Positions 6,672-13,802 of a DNA stretch of 14,503 nucleotides are shown here, piece after piece. The stretch spans positions 1-14,503 of the forward strand of contig CAYVQT010000073.1 of the NCBI GenBank assembly GCA_964453665.1. The letters run 5' to 3'. The translations under genes and the position numbers were made by a program. Positions within the stretch are counted from its first letter, which is position 1, and every line of letters begins with the position of its first letter. The notes below the pieces were generated by a model. The model was given only the letters and a program-made list of their open reading frames with translations, made no database searches and was not told the origin of the DNA. This stretch comes from DAOUTY01 sp964453665. GTDB lineage: Bacteria > Chloroflexota > Dehalococcoidia > SZUA-161.

Positions 6672-7186
6672 AGTTTGCAACCTCCTTTCATGACCTTATT
6701 TAGCTGCATATCGACCGAGCAGCATTCAATATCCTCAGGCATGGCCTATCTAGCAATCTACTGTATGTATAATCTTGAATACTGCTCATGTGTTTGGTAG
6801 AGGCATTAGCCATCTTGACTGGCTCGGCTACTCACTATAAATTGTTGTCCGATTCCTAATCTCTACCTCGAATAGGCCTTTCGGTTTCTCGTACTTTCTT
6901 TGGGATTGCCCCTCAACGTAAGCAGCGCAAAATAGCGTGGCGTAAACTACTGCACCAGAATCAATTATTTCTTACAGGAGGTTTGAGTAATAAAAGAGAA
7001 GATCTAGTATGATTAGAGCACATAGGCATACTTTTGTCAATCGCGCCTTTGCAAGCCGAATCAACGGCTTCTAGAAATAAGACTATTTTGCATATCGTTT
7101 ATCTCCTAACAGCAGCCTGACTATTTAAATTGAGAACTCGGAGGCCGATGGCGGCCCCGTAATAAGCCTGAAGCACCAAGCCGAAC
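6672..7186. other. Intergenic stretch upstream of the DUF5752-like gene
   Basis: No full gene seen. It should hold the promoter of the minus-strand gene ending at 6369. TAGCC at 6806-6810 pairs with GGCTA at 6825-6829. The only coding-like signal is the frameshifted minus-strand frame at 6961-7093, listed separately. A plus-strand AGGAGG (6976-6981) is followed only by stops. Confidence 0.4.
6961..7093 (-). pseudogene. Possible frameshifted small gene (~43 residues)
   Basis: Minus-strand ATG at 7093 has AGGAGA exactly 8 bases upstream. In its own frame it gives only 10 residues. Dropping one base right after the ATG opens a protein-like frame to the TGA at 6961: KIVLFLEAVDSACKGAIDKS, then MPMCSNHTRSS and KPPVRNN. 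The good ribosome site and natural composition suggest a recently broken gene, a sequencing indel, or a ten-codon leader peptide. Family not recognised. Confidence 0.3.
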
Positions 7187-7921
7187 TCAATCGCGAATTG
7201 CCTTTCTAACTGTCCTTCGGGTATGGTGCAATTCCCTTGATATCTGCTTGATGCTCTTTCCCTCCAGGAAGTAGGCTCGCCTGATGCGCTCCATCCTCTC
7301 CGTCTTGACCATCTCCGGCATTGGTAACTTCTGCCCCGGTTTAACAGCTACCAGCAGCGGTGTTGGCGGACGGCCACAGGCGTTCTCCCTTTTTACCTCT
7401 ACGATCAGGCCCTGCTTGAGCAGGGGGGCGCAGTGCCAGTCCAGCTCCCGGGCGGATATCTGGAGGCGGGTGTAGATCTGCCGCTTGCTCAGGCCACCGT
7501 TTCCCCTGAGAAGAGCCAAAACAGCCTCAGTGACGCTGCTCTTCCACCCGATAAAGGCTGGTGATGGGCTATCACCGGCGCCCTCCAGGAGTTTATCTTC
7601 CTGTTTCTGGTCCTGAGCAATATCAGAAAGAGGCCTTTCCACCCTGTAATAGTGATGCCCGTAGACCTGGTAGCCGTAGCCCTTGAGAAAGGCATAGATC
7701 CGCCTCCCCATGAGCCGGTAGGTCTCCCTGTTGCTCAGCCCTTTCTGCCATGCCTCCCAGGCGGTGAGGTAGGTCTCCTGCACCAGGTCATCCCAAAGGC
7801 CCTCCCGCTGCAGCTGCTCCTTTATCCGGGCAGGCAGGAAGCGGAACTTGGAGAAGCACATCCTTGCCGTCTGCCCGGCGGGGCCTAGTTCGGCATCGAC
7901 TGAAGAGAAGTCAAATGGCAT
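7187..7921 (-). CDS. Sigma-region-2-like protein with winged helix and IS21-type helix-turn-helix
   Basis: 244 residues, apparently a DNA-binding regulator built of three parts. Residues 42-82 (GLWDDLVQETYLTAWEAWQK and MGRRIYAFLKGYG) look like sigma-70 region 2 (D-L-V-Q-E-T/V-F-L-x-A-W). Residues 128-192 look like a winged helix (GGLSKRQIYTRLQISARELD, LLKQGLIVEV). Residues 205-243 (MVKTERMERIRRAYFLEGKS, IKQISRELHHTRRTVRKAIR) match the N-terminal helix-turn-helix of IS21 transposase IstA, but the frame stops here without an integrase core. ATG at 7921 has no Shine-Dalgarno; the leader before it is C-rich (ACTCCCC, GCCCCC). It lies downstream of a structured leader and terminator. It could be an alternative sigma factor or a mobile-element regulator. 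Confidence 0.65.
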   Translation of the reverse strand: MPFDFSSVDAELGPAGQTARMCFSKFRFLPARIKEQLQREGLWDDLVQETYLTAWEAWQKGLSNRETYRLMGRRIYAFLKGYGYQVYGHHYYRVERPLSDIAQDQKQEDKLLEGAGDSPSPAFIGWKSSVTEAVLALLRGNGGLSKRQIYTRLQISARELDWHCAPLLKQGLIVEVKRENACGRPPTPLLVAVKPGQKLPMPEMVKTERMERIRRAYFLEGKSIKQISRELHHTRRTVRKAIRD

Positions 7922-7953
7922 GGGGGCACTCTTATAAGATGGGGAGTAACAAA

Positions 7954-8002
7954 GAGACCCCCGCCCTGAAGAGCCTTGATAGGACTTCAGGCCGAAGGTC
8001 TC
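7954..8002 (-). promoter_or_regulatory. Two-stem leader hairpin before the sigma-like gene
   Basis: GAGACC (7954-7959) pairs with GGTCTC (7997-8002). Inside, after a symmetric 5/5 internal loop, CCTGAAG (7965-7971) pairs perfectly with CTTCAGG (7985-7991) around a 13-nt loop. On the minus strand it is followed by TTTGTT and lies 33 bases before the ATG at 7921. It could act as an attenuator or protein-binding leader. Confidence 0.5.
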
Positions 8003-8011
8003 CCTGAAAGC

Positions 8012-8038
8012 AAAAAAGACCCCCTGAACAGAGGTCTT
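8012..8038 (-). terminator. Intrinsic terminator of the two-gene module
   Basis: On the minus strand AAGACC (8038-8033) pairs with GGTCTT (8021-8016), directly followed by TTTT, starting 16 bases after the TAA of the gene ending at 8054. The stem is 6 bp with GC-rich top. Confidence 0.7.
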
Positions 8039-8049
8039 CTCTGTTTTTT
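8027..8049 (+). terminator. Overlapping plus-strand terminator hairpin
   Basis: AACAGAG (8027-8033), loop GTCTT, CTCTGTT (8039-8045), then TTTT. It is a perfect 7-bp stem with a T-run on the plus strand, interleaved with the minus-strand terminator. No plus-strand gene precedes it, so it may guard the module against antisense transcription. Confidence 0.55.
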
Positions 8050-8053
8050 AGCT

Positions 8054-8575
8054 TTACCTCAGATGGTCGGCTACCGCCCTACTGCAAAGGGTATCAACCT
8101 GCCTTTGCGCTTCTACTGGCAAGGCTTTAGAGTATCGGATTGCCTTGCGCCGCCTGTTCTTACTAAGTCCCGCCATCACGTCGCCGATGTCAACGTGAAG
8201 CCTGACGTAAGAACTGGCAAGCCGTACCTTTGCGAACGGCCTGAACGTCAGTCCGCTTATCCCTAATTCTTCTACATAGAACAGTGGTTGATTATCGTGG
8301 TATATGGTTCTGCTGATAGCGTTGAAAGTGCCACGAAGTGAACCACGTTCGGGGATTCTGTGGAGTGCCTGCCTTTGCAGTCGCAGTATATAGCTTCTGG
8401 CTTCCCTGTCATCCGCTATCCAGTCCTTGACTAAGGCTTCTATGTAGGGTTCATAGTGGTGACGTTCGGGATTAGTACACGGCTTACCGCCGAATACACA
8501 GAAACCGCCACTGCGAAGGAACAGGCTTACTAAATGGTTCTGACGTTCGGGAGTAGCCCATTTAGGTGCTGGCAT
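8054..8575 (-). CDS. Unknown protein with a C/H cluster, second gene of the module
   Basis: 173 residues. I chose ATG at 8575 because GAAGGGA lies at a good distance; the ATG at 8614 has no ribosome site. Near the N-terminus is GGFCVFGGKPC (Cys 26, Cys 33) followed by ERHHYEPY (His 39, His 40), which could be a small zinc site or a degenerate HNH-like knuckle. The middle is helical and Arg-rich (REARSYILRLQRQALHRIPE), and the C-terminus is basic (KNRRRKAIRYSK). I recognise no family. It follows the 8629-9129 gene by 53 bases on the same strand, with the same GAAGGGA-type ribosome site, and ends at a terminator. GATC, CATG, CCGG and CGCG are absent from its DNA. Probably a nucleic-acid-related protein of an imported element. 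Confidence 0.7.
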   Translation of the reverse strand: MPAPKWATPERQNHLVSLFLRSGGFCVFGGKPCTNPERHHYEPYIEALVKDWIADDREARSYILRLQRQALHRIPERGSLRGTFNAISRTIYHDNQPLFYVEELGISGLTFRPFAKVRLASSYVRLHVDIGDVMAGLSKNRRRKAIRYSKALPVEAQRQVDTLCSRAVADHLR

Positions 8576-8628
8576 ATCCCTTCCTTCTAGTCCAGCGCAG
8601 GGAAGGGAAGGCATACGCCGTAGTAGGT

Positions 8629-9129
8629 CTATGCGGTGACTGCTTCCTTTTCGGCTTCCGTTTGTACTGGTTCGGCTTCCCTTTCCGCCATAGCCCTTTC
8701 CACCATCTCGGCTATAGCGGTGTCTAAGGCTTCCCTATCACGTTCACGGATGGGCGTACCCGCTTCGATATTCAACCTTACCTGTTCCTTGTACTCTTCG
8801 CCTTGCTTCGACTGTACGCTGGTGACGTACTGTTGCAGTCCAGCGACGAAGTTCTCACGGACAAGGCGAATCTGGTCGGATACATCCTTCACCACCTTGA
8901 TGACTGGCTTGCCAGTCTTTGAGTTGAACTTAACGCTTCCGTCGAGTTCATAAGCCAGTCGAAGCGGTGCGCCTAACGCTTCACTGGGGATAACGGTTAT
9001 CCCTTCCGTGTTGGTTGCGGTGAAGAACGGAAGCCAGACCGTCTCAAGGTCGATACTCCAGACTTTACGGCCAGAAGGCTTCTGGCCGTTTGGGCGCAGT
9101 AGGTTCTTGATGTAGGCAGGTGCTGACAT
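8629..9129 (-). CDS. Unknown protein, first gene of the module
   Basis: 166 residues. ATG at 9129 has AAGGGAG about 9 bases upstream and is preferred to the ATG at 9171, which lies upstream of that site and inside a hairpin. The first ~100 residues look globular (KVWSIDLETVWLPFFTA, ALGAPLRLAYELDGSVKFNS, KPVIKVVKDVSDQIRLVREN). The last ~60 are a long charged helix (EEYKEQVRLNIEAG, REALDTAIAEMVERAMAERE, then an acidic tail). No membrane span, no catalytic motif and no family that I recognise. The layout of a compact head with an acidic helical tail would fit a structural, scaffold or DNA-associated protein of a virus or plasmid, but that is guesswork. The gene shares the tetranucleotide gaps of its downstream partner. 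Confidence 0.7.
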   Translation of the reverse strand: MSAPAYIKNLLRPNGQKPSGRKVWSIDLETVWLPFFTATNTEGITVIPSEALGAPLRLAYELDGSVKFNSKTGKPVIKVVKDVSDQIRLVRENFVAGLQQYVTSVQSKQGEEYKEQVRLNIEAGTPIRERDREALDTAIAEMVERAMAEREAEPVQTEAEKEAVTA

Positions 9130-9147
9130 ACGCTTACACTCCCTTCT

Positions 9148-9168
9148 AAGGTATTCGGCGTATACCTT
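9148..9168 (-). promoter_or_regulatory. Leader hairpin upstream of the module's ribosome site
   Basis: AAGGTAT (9148-9154) and ATACCTT (9162-9168) form a perfect 7-bp inverted repeat around a 7-nt loop, 7-8 bases upstream of the minus-strand ribosome site. The block TTCGGCGTATACCTT (9154-9168) recurs as TTCGGCTATACCTT at 9216-9229 with one base missing, so it may be an operator pair rather than an RNA element. Confidence 0.45.
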
Positions 9169-9678
9169 CAACCTTGCCTGCGCTGGAGTGTGCTATGACT
9201 GACGGACTCCCGCCTTTCGGCTATACCTTATAAGCCTATTCAGACAGTGAGACGTTAGCTTCGGTTCTGAAGCCATGCCAGTGTTTGTAAATGTGCTGAA
9301 GCTATTTAGCTTCAATTCTGCTTCAAGTATGGAACAAAATGACTTTACGTTCATTATGAGGAAGCAATTGCTTCTTCTACTGCCCAGGGGTTTGGGGTAA
9401 ATAGCTAACAAATGAAGAACAAATAGAGGCCAGGTGATGGGTGAATGACCGATCGGCGGGGATCGCTTATATGTGGGGATTAAAGTGGTAGAAAAGGGAC
9501 CTTGGATTTGATAGGTATGGAAGAGGATTAACCAGTCAAAGAATTGAAGCAACAATTCTACCTAAGTGAGGTAGTGGTTTATCTGTCTATCAGAAGCTTA
9601 CTTTTTCACGATTATAGTTATCCCGCTATAGCTAAAGGGCTGATGATAAACCTGGGCATCATTACTACTGAAAATTGC

Positions 9679-9708
9679 TTGACAAGAATGTTAGAATTTA
9701 TCTAAATA
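9679..9708 (+). promoter_or_regulatory. Possible promoter of the GMC oxidoreductase gene
   Basis: TTGACA at 9679-9684 is a perfect -35 box in an AT-rich stretch. The best -10 is TAAATA at 9703-9708 with 18-base spacing, matching only half of the consensus. The start codon is at 9831, leaving a leader of roughly 115 bases. Confidence 0.3.
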
Positions 9709-9830
9709 TCATTTACGAGGATATTCTAAGAATAAAATTAGCAATCGATATCAACAACTTCACCTCGAAGAAAATCTCTAAATACTTAAACTAATATCTT
9801 TCATATATAAACTAGAAAAGGGGAAAGGTC

Positions 9831-11138
9831 ATGTCGGTATCTTTCAAAGCTGATGCTATAGTTGTAGGCTCTGGAGTAGCCGGCGGAACTATTGCAAGGG
9901 AACTTGCAGCAGCGGGTAAAAAAGTCATAGTCATAGAGAAAGGCCCTAAATTAAAGAAAATAGCAGCCAAGGAACTTGTCATAGATGATGGATCAGGGGA
10001 ACGGACGATAGAAACTATGGGAGAGAGGCTTGGTATACTGTTGGACGTTAAGTATGCTGACCAGCCAGCAAATATGCCAAGCGATAGAGTATATTTCTAT
10101 CGATCGCTTGTGGTTGGAGGGACTTCGATAACAACGGCAGCAAATGCAATAAGATCATGCCAAAAGGAACTACAGGATTTAGGAGTTGACTTAGAGGAGC
10201 AGTTTACAGAAGCAGAGCGAGAACTTAGAGTCGCAACAGGGCCGATGGAACTTATGGGTGATGCTACCAGAACAATAAACAGAGCTGCCGAAGACCTTGG
10301 TTATGAGATGAGGCCGATGCCCAAATTCGTTGATTTCGGACTATGCAAAGGTTGTGGCCGATGCACTTCGGGATGTCCAACGAAGGCAAAGTGGACATCG
10401 TTGGAGTTCCTAGAAGAAGCAATGGGAAATGGTGCCAAAGTCGAAGCTAATATAACCGTCGAAGAAGTCATAACAAAGGGTGGTGAAGCTGTAGGCGTTA
10501 AGGGGCACAATGCGAAAGGAGACATGGAGTTCTATGGTGATATCACCATACTGTGTGCTGGAGCGTTCAGCACGCCAGTCATACTTCAGGCATCGGGAAT
10601 AGACGATGCAGGCAAGAGCTTGTCTGTAGATTTCTGCAGGAACACCTGTGGAATTATTGATAGCCTAGGCCGTACCAGAGAACAGCCTACCCCTACGATC
10701 TGCGACGATATGTATAAAGAGCGGGGATTCTATATCACGCCTGTGAGCTATCTCGACGCTCGAGGTTTCGTAATAGGAATCACAACTAAGACCAAGGATG
10801 GATTAAGTGGGACTGTGCATCCGGATGGAAGTATCTCAAAACAGATGACAACAGAGGATGTTCGAAAACTAAATGAAGGGTCAGATCTAGGTAGACAGAT
10901 ACTATTAAAGGCAGGAGCTCGACCAGATACTATTTTCGATGGAGAAGTGCTGGGCCCACATCCAGCTTGTACTGCTCCTTTAGGTTCCGTCGTCGATAAG
11001 AATTTCGAGGCGATTAAGATGAAGAATCTATTCGTCTGCGATGCGAGTATTTTCCCTACTGCACCTGGTGCCCCCCCAGTTTTAACGATAGTAGCACTTT
11101 CTAAGTACTTCTCTAAAATGATGGCGTGTAGAACGTAG
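9831..11138 (+). CDS. GMC-family FAD oxidoreductase with a [4Fe-4S] ferredoxin-type motif
   Basis: 435 residues, cytosolic. N-terminal FAD site: AIVVGSGVAGGTIARELA (G13-x-G15-x-x-G18) and Glu36 in VIVIEKG. VVGGTSITTAAN (93-104) is the second GMC flavin motif. LCKGCGRCTSGCP holds Cys172, 175, 178 and 182, a C-x2-C-x2-C-x3-C-P cluster motif inserted in the substrate domain. The C-terminal GMC domain has His377 (HPACTAPLG), CDASIFP (Asp404) and PGAPPVLTI, where the Asn usually preceding Pro is missing. Such Fe-S GMC proteins of anaerobes presumably oxidise an alcohol or reduce an unsaturated or keto lipid with ferredoxin-like electron transfer; the substrate is unknown. ATG is behind GGGGAAAGG. 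It converges on the MMPL exporter gene. The sequence has more A/T-ending codons than its neighbours. Confidence 0.88.
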   Translation: MSVSFKADAIVVGSGVAGGTIARELAAAGKKVIVIEKGPKLKKIAAKELVIDDGSGERTIETMGERLGILLDVKYADQPANMPSDRVYFYRSLVVGGTSITTAANAIRSCQKELQDLGVDLEEQFTEAERELRVATGPMELMGDATRTINRAAEDLGYEMRPMPKFVDFGLCKGCGRCTSGCPTKAKWTSLEFLEEAMGNGAKVEANITVEEVITKGGEAVGVKGHNAKGDMEFYGDITILCAGAFSTPVILQASGIDDAGKSLSVDFCRNTCGIIDSLGRTREQPTPTICDDMYKERGFYITPVSYLDARGFVIGITTKTKDGLSGTVHPDGSISKQMTTEDVRKLNEGSDLGRQILLKAGARPDTIFDGEVLGPHPACTAPLGSVVDKNFEAIKMKNLFVCDASIFPTAPGAPPVLTIVALSKYFSKMMACRT

Positions 11139-11462
11139 CGGATAGGATTACAGAACTGCCAAGTTTGAATAGGCGAGTGAAGACGAAGAGAAGAGTATAT
11201 ATGACGTGAAATCTTGAAGAATATCGACTCTCAATTCGGGTGAGCGATTCTCTTGTAACGCTCTTTCTAGCCGGGCTTAATTCGGTATAGTGAGGCAAGT
11301 CCGCTACCACTGCCACATCAACAGCTTCGCCGAAATAAACGAGCCCAGCATGAACAAGATTGATAACACCACAACAGAAATGACCCGGATATCTTCTTTT
11401 TCCACCGAATCTGCTGTCCCTTATATGAAATACTTAATGCCCCGCAATTATAGCCCATAAGG
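11139..11462. other. Region between convergent GMC and MMPL genes
   Basis: Contains a short minus-strand frame for a membrane peptide (11304-11405, listed) and a hairpin at 11450-11466. A second minus-strand frame is open from about 11430 to 11113, with fragments such as VYFGEAVDVAVVADLPHYTE, but it lacks a credible start and runs into the GMC gene antisense. No T-run terminator is visible after the GMC stop. Confidence 0.4.
11304..11405 (-). CDS. Possible 33-residue single-span membrane peptide
   Basis: GTG at 11405, with AAGGGA about 11 bases upstream, opens a frame closed by TAG at 11304. The product begins with a charged head (VEKEDIR), has a continuous hydrophobic helix of about 22 residues (VISVVVLSILFMLGSFISA) and ends KLLMWQW. 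It starts 58 bases beyond the stop of the MMPL exporter gene on the same strand, so it could be its small partner. Small single-span subunits are known for some RND pumps (AcrZ with AcrB), but no sequence likeness is claimed. The poor spacing and GTG start keep confidence low. Confidence 0.3.
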   Translation of the reverse strand: MEKEDIRVISVVVLSILFMLGSFISAKLLMWQW

Positions 11463-11466
11463 CTAT
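11450..11466 (-). terminator. Hairpin overlapping the MMPL stop codon
   Basis: ATAGCC (11450-11455) and GGCTAT (11461-11466) form a 6-bp stem with a 5-nt loop; the TAG stop of the exporter lies in the right arm. On the minus strand it is followed by AATTGC, not a T-run, so termination here is doubtful. Confidence 0.25.
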
Positions 11467-13802
11467 CCGGTGGCAATATGCTCTGATTTCTCACTCGCCG
11501 TAGCCAGACGGCGTCTCTCCCGCCAGGAGTCTACCCAGACGATTAGCGGCGGCAGCAGTACCAAAGTGCTTGCTAGGGCTAAAAATACGTCGATCACGGT
11601 CATCATACCGAAGTATCGCAATATAATAAAATCTGTCGCAGCTAGTAGGGCAGCGAATCCGCCGATGGTAGTAAGCCCCGAGGCCAAAATGGCGCGGCCT
11701 ATCCGTGTCATGGCAGTAGTCATCGCCTCTCTCGGCCCTTCACCTTTGTCACGCTCTTCGTAGTATCTCCTCATCAACAGGATTGTGTATTCTACTCCTA
11801 TGCCCAGAACCAATGCGCCCAGGCAGGCGGTGAGGGCAGTGTATTTAGTACCGGAGGCATACATTATGCCGCTGGACCACCCGATTATCAGACCTATGGG
11901 CAGCGTTGCAAGGAAGGCCTTGAGCAGACTGAACCTGAAAAGGAAGAAGAGCCCCAGGAATATCAATCCAACGCCGATAAGGGTTATCTTTAGTCGGCCG
12001 CTGGTGAAAGCATCCAGAAGGTCAGGGCCAAGCGCTCGAGCGCCAGTAACAGCTATACTTATTCCCTCGGGATGATCGGAAGCATACTCTTCGAGTTGAG
12101 CTCTGACCTCTCTTAGCTGATCCACCTCCTCCTGTTCCGTACTATACAGGCCAACTACGAGATTGGCAGCGGTGTAGTCGTCGCTAATCAAGTTGCTTTT
12201 AAGTTGCACCGGTAACCCCGCCAAACAATATCTCACTTCTTCACAGCTTTGCGGCATGTAACTGCCGTTTACCTGAAGGACAAGGTCGGCGACGCTGCTG
12301 GTGCTGCAAACGTTATCGGCTAAGTCTGTGCATATGCGGTTCTCATATTGCACCATCCAGGACAGGATTTCCGGCTCGGTCACATCATCAGCCTCAACCA
12401 ACACATTCAGTGAGATCTCACCTGCCATTATATCCTTCAACGTCTGGTAATCCCTCATCGCCTCAACATTCTCGGATATCATGTTAGCCTCGTTGGTCTC
12501 GGTCGGGATGTTATGGTCATAAACCAGACCGACAACGGTCAACGCTATGGCGACTGGGACAATGATGGCTGGGTGACCGATGACCCAGGGTGCTAGTCGC
12601 TGTAGTCCTCTTTCGACCAGCCCAAAATCCCCCTTTGGAGGCCTCTCCTCCTTTTTAACGGAGGTGGGTTTCAGTTCAGCACGGCGATCGCGCCAGTAAA
12701 GGATTGCCAAAGGAATGAATATCGCTACCAGATAGCAGGATATCGCACCAATGAGCAGCATAAGACCAAAATCCTTAATCATGGGCACCGGCGAGAAGAA
12801 CATGGCAATGAAGCTGAGGCAGACTGCGATAACGGCGATGCCGATCGAGGGCCCGACGTAGGTCAAAGAGGTCTTTACAGCGTCAGCGAACGACTTTCCC
12901 CTTCTGGTCTCCTCGTCATAACGATTATGAAGCTGTATGGAATAATCTACTCCCAGGCCTATCAATATGGGGAAAGCTGACATGGAGACCATGGTAATTG
13001 GGATACTTAACAGGCCCGTTGCGCCGAATGTATAGACAATGCCGATGCCAATCACGCCCAGCGGCAGCCAACGCCAGGCGAAGAAGCCGCGTACGCTAAA
13101 GATAACCGCCAGGATAAACAGCATCAGGAACGATGATGCAATGAACATAATGGCCATGTTTTTAGTCATCATGTCCTCCATCTGGCTCATGAAAGCGGCG
13201 GGGCCGGTCAAGGTGGTTTCGACTTCAACAAAACCGGCTTTGGCTACCGTGCTCTCTGTCTCTTCGATCAGCGCCTTAACTTCATCCCCGGCGAAGTACA
13301 TCCCCTCAAGAACTACGTGGATAAGGGCATGCTCGTTGTCAGGCAGCACACTTTCGAATTCCGGTCTTATCAGGCCGCTTTCCGGATCCATTACTATAGC
13401 CTGAATAAACTGCGGATCATCGGGAAGGGCTGGTACTCCGGTCTGCTCAGCAAACGCCTGCTTTATGAAGAATGAAGGCCCTATTGCGGATATAACCTGT
13501 GGGTTTGCTCCCATCTGGGTTTCAACAGACTCCATGGCTATCAGGTTGTCGGTCTTCAGCAGCTGCTCCATGTTGTCACCTGTGACCATAACCACTATCG
13601 TGCTGCTGCCAAAGTATTCGTTGAATCTAGCGTAGTCTTTATAGGTCTCCGAGTCCGTGGACAGGAATGTCTCCGTGCCGGTGGCCATAGTGATTCGTGT
13701 AGCTCCGAAGAGTGATACCGCTATAAGAATCAGGCCAACTACAATAATTGCGCGACGTCTGTTCTCAACAAATGTGCTCAGTCTCCCGAAAAAACGCCCC
13801 AT
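11463..13802 (-). CDS. MMPL / RND-superfamily exporter (HAE3 type)
   Basis: 779 residues with the duplicated RND layout: one span (19-36), a large outer loop (about 39-215), five spans (216-236, 244-264, 268-288, 317-337, 345-368), then a repeat with a span at 410-428, an outer loop (430-604) and five spans (605-755). The paired signatures are ILIGLGVDYSIQLHNRYDEE (Asp286) and LVLGIGVEYTILLMRRYYEE (Glu671), the intramembrane acids expected to carry protons. HAE3/MMPL members export hydrophobic compounds such as lipids, sterols or hopanoids; the substrate here is unknown. The second outer loop has four cysteines (491, 499, 520, 526) that could form disulfides. ATG at 13802 is behind AAAGGGAGA with 6-base spacing. 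No periplasmic adaptor or outer-membrane channel lies nearby, as expected for a cell without a classic outer membrane. Confidence 0.93.
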   Translation of the reverse strand: MGRFFGRLSTFVENRRRAIIVVGLILIAVSLFGATRITMATGTETFLSTDSETYKDYARFNEYFGSSTIVVMVTGDNMEQLLKTDNLIAMESVETQMGANPQVISAIGPSFFIKQAFAEQTGVPALPDDPQFIQAIVMDPESGLIRPEFESVLPDNEHALIHVVLEGMYFAGDEVKALIEETESTVAKAGFVEVETTLTGPAAFMSQMEDMMTKNMAIMFIASSFLMLFILAVIFSVRGFFAWRWLPLGVIGIGIVYTFGATGLLSIPITMVSMSAFPILIGLGVDYSIQLHNRYDEETRRGKSFADAVKTSLTYVGPSIGIAVIAVCLSFIAMFFSPVPMIKDFGLMLLIGAISCYLVAIFIPLAILYWRDRRAELKPTSVKKEERPPKGDFGLVERGLQRLAPWVIGHPAIIVPVAIALTVVGLVYDHNIPTETNEANMISENVEAMRDYQTLKDIMAGEISLNVLVEADDVTEPEILSWMVQYENRICTDLADNVCSTSSVADLVLQVNGSYMPQSCEEVRYCLAGLPVQLKSNLISDDYTAANLVVGLYSTEQEEVDQLREVRAQLEEYASDHPEGISIAVTGARALGPDLLDAFTSGRLKITLIGVGLIFLGLFFLFRFSLLKAFLATLPIGLIIGWSSGIMYASGTKYTALTACLGALVLGIGVEYTILLMRRYYEERDKGEGPREAMTTAMTRIGRAILASGLTTIGGFAALLAATDFIILRYFGMMTVIDVFLALASTLVLLPPLIVWVDSWRERRRLATASEKSEHIATG

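Larger units (their letters stand above)
9130..9830. other. Long intergenic control region between the module and the GMC gene
   Basis: A 701-base stretch between divergent genes. It holds the leader hairpin and repeated block at 9148-9229, seven copies of GAAGC/GCTTC between 9258 and 9374 including two palindromes (9297-9314 and 9361-9374), and a further hairpin GAATTG/CAATTC at 9541-9558. The last 250 bases are AT-rich and serve the GMC gene. A minus-strand frame of 120 codons at 9193-9555 has no coding character and I do not call it. Confidence 0.5.

Noticed and set aside
6976..7074. Plus-strand AGGAGG followed by short frames
   Set aside because: The site is followed by stops within a few bases; the nearest ATG (7009) is too far and gives only 22 residues.
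9246..9400. Plus-strand ~50-codon frame with EAMPVFVNVLKLFSF
   Set aside because: No ribosome site and it is built from the palindromic repeats.
9193..9555. 120-codon minus-strand open frame upstream of the module
   Set aside because: No ribosome site, unnatural composition, and the DNA is dominated by the GAAGC/GCTTC repeats; more likely a control region.
11113..11430. Minus-strand frame with GEAVDVAVVADLPHYTELS
   Set aside because: Looks somewhat natural but has no credible start and overlaps the GMC gene end antisense.
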